A stretch of 9,454 bases of DNA from Solirubrobacterales bacterium (lineage in GTDB: Bacteria; Actinomycetota; Thermoleophilia; Solirubrobacterales; Solirubrobacteraceae). Positions 5,654 to 9,454 of the stretch are shown piece by piece. Position numbers and translations under genes: made by a program. The stretch is from contig JAATFK010000185.1 in assembly GCA_015655225.1 (NCBI GenBank), forward strand, positions 1 to 9,454. The letters run 5' to 3'. The notes beneath the pieces are model-generated. The model ran no database searches and was not told where the DNA came from. It saw only the letters and a program-made list of their open reading frames with translations. Each line of letters starts with the position of its first letter. The first letter of the stretch is position 1.

Positions 5654-6622
5654 CTACTTGATGCTCTGCTGGAAGAGCGTGAAGCCGAACGCGGCGCAGA
5701 CGGCCGCGATGATCCAGAAGCGCAGGATGATCTTCGTCTCCGACCAGCCGCGCAGCTCGAAGTGGTGGTGGATCGGCGCCATCAGGAAGACGCGTCTGCG
5801 GAAAGTCTGGAAGGCGAAGACCTGGATCGCGACCGACAGCGTCTCCATCACGAAGATCCCGCCGAAGATCACCAGCAGGATCTCGGTCTTCGTCATCACC
5901 GCGAGCCCGGCGATCGCTCCCCCGAGGCCGAGCGATCCCGTGTCCCCCATGAAGATGTTGGCTGGGAACGAGTTGAACCAGAGGAAGCCGACGCAGGCGC
6001 CGACGAGGCAGCCGGCCAGCAGCGTCAGGTCGCCCTGGCCGGTCGTGATGTAGGTGATGCCGATGTAGGCGAGCAGGACGATCGCGGCGCAGCCGGCGGC
6101 GAGGCCGTCGAGGCCGTCGGTCAGGTTGACGCCGCTCGTCGTGCCGGCGACGACGAGGTAGATGAAGACGGGATAGAAGACGCCGAGGTTGACCTGGGCG
6201 TCGACGACCCGCAGCTTCAGCGTGTCGGGCAGGTGCGCGCCCTTCGTCGCGGCGAGCCAGAGGCCGATCGAGATCGCGATCGTCGCCAGCAGCTTCGTGC
6301 GTCCCCGCACGCCGAGGGAGCGCCTGCGGACGATCTTCGTGAAGTCGTCCACGAAGCCGATGGCGGCGCACGCGAGCGCGGTCCCGAGGACGCCGATCGA
6401 CTTCCAGTCGTACTTCGTCAGGATCAGGAACGGGATCGCGACCGCCGTGAAGATGATCAGCCCGCCCATCGTCGGCGTGCCGGCCTTCGCGTGGTGGCCC
6501 TCGGGGCCCTCCTCGCGGATGTTCTGGCCGAACTCGCGCTCGCGGATGAACGCGATGAAGCGCGGGCTGAGGAAGATGCAGATCAGCAGCGAGGCGGTCC
6601 CCGCGATCAGGACGCGACCCAT
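5654..6622 (-). CDS. mraY: Phospho-N-acetylmuramoyl-pentapeptide-transferase MraY
   Basis: Integral membrane enzyme that transfers phospho-MurNAc-pentapeptide from UDP to undecaprenyl phosphate, giving lipid I. The product has 322 residues and about ten hydrophobic segments. Seen: the cytoplasmic motif EGPEGHHAKAGTPTMGG (38-54), the Mg-binding aspartates in VDDFTK (91-96), NLTDGLDGLA (166-175), FLWFNSFPANIFMGDTGS (213-230) and the HHHF motif (285-288) followed by ELRGWSE (289-295). These mark MraY rather than the related WecA/TagO transferases, which lack this HHH context. ATG at 6622 directly follows the murF TAG stop with no spacer and in the same frame; GAGG (6631-6634) inside the end of murF serves as ribosome binding site. 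Its own TAG is directly followed by the murD GTG. Nothing is missing from the catalytic set. Confidence 0.98.
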   Translation of the reverse strand: MGRVLIAGTASLLICIFLSPRFIAFIREREFGQNIREEGPEGHHAKAGTPTMGGLIIFTAVAIPFLILTKYDWKSIGVLGTALACAAIGFVDDFTKIVRRRSLGVRGRTKLLATIAISIGLWLAATKGAHLPDTLKLRVVDAQVNLGVFYPVFIYLVVAGTTSGVNLTDGLDGLAAGCAAIVLLAYIGITYITTGQGDLTLLAGCLVGACVGFLWFNSFPANIFMGDTGSLGLGGAIAGLAVMTKTEILLVIFGGIFVMETLSVAIQVFAFQTFRRRVFLMAPIHHHFELRGWSETKIILRFWIIAAVCAAFGFTLFQQSIK

Positions 6623-7981
6623 CTAGGTCGCCTCGACCGGCGCCGTGAGCGCCTCGACGACGACCCGCAGGCCGACGCCGTAGGAGCCCTTCACGAGCAC
6701 CGTGTCGCCCGCCTCCAGCAGCGCCGGGAGCGAGCGCGCGGCGCTCTCGGCGTCCGGCAGCGCGAGCGCCTCGCCGCCGTAGGCCGGCACCATCGCGGCG
6801 GCGAGCGGGCCGACGGCGACGAGCAGGTCGACGGCGCTGTCGGCCGCGTGCGCGCCGATCTCGGCGTGGAAGGCGCGCTCGCGCGGGCCCAGTTCGAGCA
6901 TGTCGCCGAGCACGGCGACGCGGCGTCCGTCACCGGCCGTCGCGGCGAGGTCGTCAAGGGCCGCGCGCATGGACATCGGGTTGGCGTTGTAGCAGTCGTC
7001 GATGACGGTGACCCCGCTGGCGAGCCGGTGACGGCGCCCGCGGTGCGACGAGAAGTCGACCTCGACGTGTCCCTCCGGCCGCACCCCGATCGCCAGCGCG
7101 GCGGCGAGCGCGGCCAGCAGGTTCGTGCGCAGGTGGGCCTGGGGGAAGGCGACCTCCAGCTCGATCCGCTCGCCGGCGGCGTCGATCGTCAGCCGCTCGC
7201 CCTCGCGGGAGACGAGCTGCACGTCGCCGCCGGGGCCGAACGTGACGGTGCTCAGGTCGGCGCGGCGGTGGCCGTCGAGCAGCGGCTCGCGGGCCGGGAT
7301 CACGGCGGTCCCGCCGGGCGGCAGGGCGGCGATCAGCTCGGCCTTCGCGGCGGCGATCGCGGCGAGCGAGCCGAGCAGCTCCAGGTGGACCGGCCCGACG
7401 TTGATGATCAGCCCCACGTCGGGCTCGGCGATCGCCGCCAGCTCGGCGATCTGGCCGGGGCCGCGCATCCCCATCTCGAGCACGAGCGCCTCCGTGCCGG
7501 CGGGCGCGCGCAGCAGCTCGAGCGGCAGGCCGATCTCGGTGTTGAAGTTCTCGCGGCTCGCGACCGTCCGCAGGTGCGGCGCGAGCAGCGCCGCGAGGAT
7601 GTCCTTCGTCGAGGTCTTGCCGGTCGAGCCGGTGACGCCGATCACGGGGCAGGCCAGCTCGCGGCGCCAGGCGCGCGCGAGCGCCTGGAGGGCGCGCAGC
7701 GGGTCCTCGGCGGCGAGGACGGCCGCGGGCGCGGGCGCGTCGGCGGCGGCCGCGTCGGCGTGCGCGTCAGCCACGAGGACGCCCCAGGCGCCGGCCGCGA
7801 GCGCCGCCGCCGCGAAGGAGCCGCCGTCGGCGCGCTCCCCCAGCAGGCCGACGAAGAGCGTGCCGGGACCGGCCTCGCGGGAGTCGATCGTGACGCGCTC
7901 TGGACCGGCGGTGGTCGCGGCGCCGCTCAGCAGGCGCGCGCCGGCCTCCTGTGCGACGCGCTGGGCGGACCAGGCTCTCAT
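6623..7981 (-). CDS. murF: UDP-N-acetylmuramoyl-tripeptide--D-alanyl-D-alanine ligase MurF
   Basis: Cytoplasmic ATP-dependent ligase that adds the D-Ala-D-Ala dipeptide and completes UDP-MurNAc-pentapeptide. The 452 residues match the family. Seen: N-terminal domain TIDSREAGPGTLFVGL (31-46); P-loop GVTGSTGKTSTKD (115-127), where STGKTST is the MurF form; NFNTEIGLPL (145-154); EMGMRGPGQI (169-178); NVGPVHLELLGS (194-205); Lys213 as the likely carbamylated lysine; C-terminal IDDCYNANPMSMRAAL (327-342), VLGDMLELG (357-365) and VLVKGSYGVGL (428-438). The ATG at 7981 overlaps the murE stop as ATGA, the usual four-base coupling; an upstream extension in the same frame (to 8164) is Arg-rich shadow of murE and has no family similarity. 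Residues 72-92 form an Ala/Asp-rich linker. It ends in TAG directly against the mraY ATG. Confidence 0.97.
   Translation of the reverse strand: MRAWSAQRVAQEAGARLLSGAATTAGPERVTIDSREAGPGTLFVGLLGERADGGSFAAAALAAGAWGVLVADAHADAAAADAPAPAAVLAAEDPLRALQALARAWRRELACPVIGVTGSTGKTSTKDILAALLAPHLRTVASRENFNTEIGLPLELLRAPAGTEALVLEMGMRGPGQIAELAAIAEPDVGLIINVGPVHLELLGSLAAIAAAKAELIAALPPGGTAVIPAREPLLDGHRRADLSTVTFGPGGDVQLVSREGERLTIDAAGERIELEVAFPQAHLRTNLLAALAAALAIGVRPEGHVEVDFSSHRGRRHRLASGVTVIDDCYNANPMSMRAALDDLAATAGDGRRVAVLGDMLELGPRERAFHAEIGAHAADSAVDLLVAVGPLAAAMVPAYGGEALALPDAESAARSLPALLEAGDTVLVKGSYGVGLRVVVEALTAPVEAT
6631..6634 (-). promoter_or_regulatory. Shine-Dalgarno sequence of mraY inside murF
   Basis: GAGG on the minus strand stands eight bases before the mraY ATG at 6622, within the last murF codons. 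mraY initiation therefore needs ribosomes at the very end of murF, which fits termination-reinitiation coupling. Confidence 0.55.
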
Positions 7982-9438
7982 CGCGTCGCCGCCGCGGCGC
8001 CGCGCAGCGCCTCGCGGGCGACCGCGACGTCGTCGAACGGGACCTTGCGGCCGCCAGCGAACTCCTGGCCCTGCTCGTGCCCCTTGCCGGCGATCACGAC
8101 CACGTCGCCGGCCTGCGCGCCGCCGATCGCGGTGGTGATCGCGGCGCGCCGGTCGACGTCCCACGCGACCTCGTCACCGCTGCCGGCGAGGATCTCGCGG
8201 ATGATCGCCTCGGGCTCCTCGGAGCGCGGGTTGTCGGACGTGACGATCACGCGATCGGCCAGCCGGCGGGCGATCTCGCCCATCAGCGGACGCTTGCCGC
8301 GGTCGCGGTCGCCGCCGCAGCCGAAGACGCAGTGGACGCGCCCGGCGGTCAGCGCGCGCGCCGCCTCCAGCACGTTCTCGAGCGAGTCGGGCGTGTGCGC
8401 GTAGTCGACCAGGACGGCGAACGGCTGGCCCTCGTCGACCGGCTCGAAGCGCCCCGGCACGCGGCCGGCGTCCGGCAGCGCGGCCGCGATCCGCTCCAGC
8501 GGGACGCCCAGCGCGCGCACCGCCGCGACCGCGCCGAGCACGTTCTCGACGTTGAAGCGGCCGGGGAGCCCCGTGCGCATCGGGAAGGCGCCCTCCGGCG
8601 TCTGGAGGATGAAGCTCGACCCGGTGAGGCCCGTCTCCAGCTCGGTCGCGCGGTAGTCGGCCTCCGCGTCGATCCCGGTCGTGATCAGGTTCCCGCGGCG
8701 GTCGCTCAGCTCGCTCGCGAGCCGCCGGCCGTACGCGTCGTCGACGTTGACGACCGCCAGCTCCCGCTCCATCTCGAACAGCCTCCGCTTGGCGAGGTAG
8801 TACTCCTCCATCGACGGATGGAAGTCGAGGTGGTCCTGCGTCAGGTTCGTGAAGATCGCCACGGCGAAGTGGATCGCGTCGGCGCGGTGCAGCTCCAGCG
8901 CGTGGGAGGAGACCTCGATCGCGCAGGCGACGTCGCCGCCGTCGAGCATCGCACGGAAGTCCCGCTGCAGCTCGATCGCCTCGGCCGTCGTGCGCTCGAC
9001 GGGACGCTCCTTCCCCCCGATCACGGCCGCGACCGTCCCCAGCAGGCCGCACCGCTGCCCGACCGCCTCCAGCAGCGAGCGCACCAGGAACGCGGTCGTC
9101 GTCTTGCCGTTCGTGCCGGTGATCCCGACCACGTCGAGGGTCGCGGTCGGATCGCCGTTGAAGCGCGCCGCGGCGGGCGCCATCGCCGCGCGCACGGAGG
9201 GCACCAGCAGCTCCGGGACGCCGAGTCCGAGCGGGCGCTCGACGACGAGCGCGACCGCGCCACGCGCGACCGCATCGGGGGCGAACTCGTGCCCGTCGCG
9301 CGTGAAGCCCGGCACGCAGAAGAAGAGCGTTCCGGGCGTGACGCGGCGATTGTCGTAGGCGAGCGCGGCGATCTCCAGATCGGCGTCGTTCGCGGACGGC
9401 ACGGCGACGGTGCCGGCCATCACGTCCTGCAGCCTCAT
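7978..9438 (-). CDS. murE: UDP-MurNAc-L-Ala-D-Glu--meso-diaminopimelate ligase MurE
   Basis: Cytoplasmic ATP-dependent ligase that adds the third stem residue. The motif DNPRSEEP (402-409) is the DNPR signature of enzymes that use meso-diaminopimelate instead of L-lysine, so the wall is probably DAP type. The 486 residues fit the family. Seen: N-terminal AYDNRRVTPGTLFFCVPG (27-44), where DNR stands in place of the usual DSR; P-loop GITGTNGKTTT (105-115); TTAEAIELQ (150-158); EVSSHAL (175-181); FTNLTQDHLDFHPSMEEYYL (196-215) with Lys217 as the likely carbamylated lysine; NVENVLGAVA (296-305); VDYAHTPDSLENVL (344-357); GCGGDRDRGKRPLM (373-386); IAGKGHEQGQ (449-458). ATG at 9438 is the first possible start after an in-frame TAG (9451-9453), which could also be the stop of an upstream gene, perhaps a penicillin-binding protein outside the window. 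First gene of the visible operon; it overlaps murF by four bases. Confidence 0.97.
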   Translation of the reverse strand: MRLQDVMAGTVAVPSANDADLEIAALAYDNRRVTPGTLFFCVPGFTRDGHEFAPDAVARGAVALVVERPLGLGVPELLVPSVRAAMAPAAARFNGDPTATLDVVGITGTNGKTTTAFLVRSLLEAVGQRCGLLGTVAAVIGGKERPVERTTAEAIELQRDFRAMLDGGDVACAIEVSSHALELHRADAIHFAVAIFTNLTQDHLDFHPSMEEYYLAKRRLFEMERELAVVNVDDAYGRRLASELSDRRGNLITTGIDAEADYRATELETGLTGSSFILQTPEGAFPMRTGLPGRFNVENVLGAVAAVRALGVPLERIAAALPDAGRVPGRFEPVDEGQPFAVLVDYAHTPDSLENVLEAARALTAGRVHCVFGCGGDRDRGKRPLMGEIARRLADRVIVTSDNPRSEEPEAIIREILAGSGDEVAWDVDRRAAITTAIGGAQAGDVVVIAGKGHEQGQEFAGGRKVPFDDVAVAREALRGAAAATR

Positions 9439-9454
9439 CGCGACCCGAGTCTAC

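Noticed and set aside
4305..6371. N-terminal extension of ftsW to 6371
   Set aside because: The extension is an Arg/Pro-rich shadow of murD and mraY; the ATG at 4304 with GAGGGAG upstream gives a normal FtsW N-terminus.
7982..8164. N-terminal extension of murF to 8164
   Set aside because: The added 61 residues are Arg-rich shadow of murE; the ATG at 7981 overlaps the murE stop as ATGA and starts a normal MurF domain.
4067..8404. Plus-strand open frame of 1445 codons
   Set aside because: It lies wholly antisense to ftsW, murD, mraY, murF and part of murE, all of which have full family motifs. Its product is Arg/Gly/Asp-rich without domains. GC-rich third positions remove stop codons from the antisense frame.

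Overview
The window is a stretch of a bacterial division and cell wall (dcw) cluster from a very GC-rich genome. Almost every gene ends its codons in G or C. The gene order murE-murF-mraY-murD-ftsW-murG-(insert)-murC, the meso-diaminopimelate-type DNPR motif in MurE, the GTG starts and the tight packing point to an actinobacterium. The divergent MurG motifs and the small secreted Ala/Gly/Thr-rich protein make a deep-branching lineage such as Thermoleophilia/Solirubrobacterales my best guess. That is inference from memory of the families and is not proven by the sequence.

Layout, read in the direction of transcription (right to left, minus strand). murE (9438-7978), murF (7981-6623), mraY (6622-5654), murD (5653-4304), ftsW (4304-3015) and murG (3106-2036) form one operon with no gaps: every junction is a direct abutment or an overlap. 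A perfect 11-bp GC-rich hairpin (2016-2042) closes the operon across the murG stop codon. A gene on the opposite strand (1412-2008, plus) follows; it encodes a small secreted protein of unknown function and converges on murG. A 195-base AT-richer intergenic region (1214-1408) then separates that gene from murC (1213 to beyond base 1, minus), which runs off the left edge without its last ~60 codons.

The genes work together in lipid II synthesis and use. MurC, MurD, MurE and MurF add L-Ala, D-Glu, meso-DAP and D-Ala-D-Ala to UDP-MurNAc in the cytoplasm. MraY moves the product onto undecaprenyl phosphate, MurG adds GlcNAc, and FtsW polymerises the flipped lipid II at the septum. All catalytic motifs I checked are present, so the pathway genes look functional.

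Points worth a second look: the secreted gene wedged between murG and murC, with many ATA and CTA codons that its neighbours avoid; murF, mraY and murD lying in one continuous reading frame broken only by two single TAG codons; the unusually long (92 nt) ftsW/murG overlap, which would become a standard 4-nt overlap if ftsW were shifted by one frame; and MurG signature motifs that differ from the textbook ones. I see no mobile element, tRNA, rRNA or CRISPR array.
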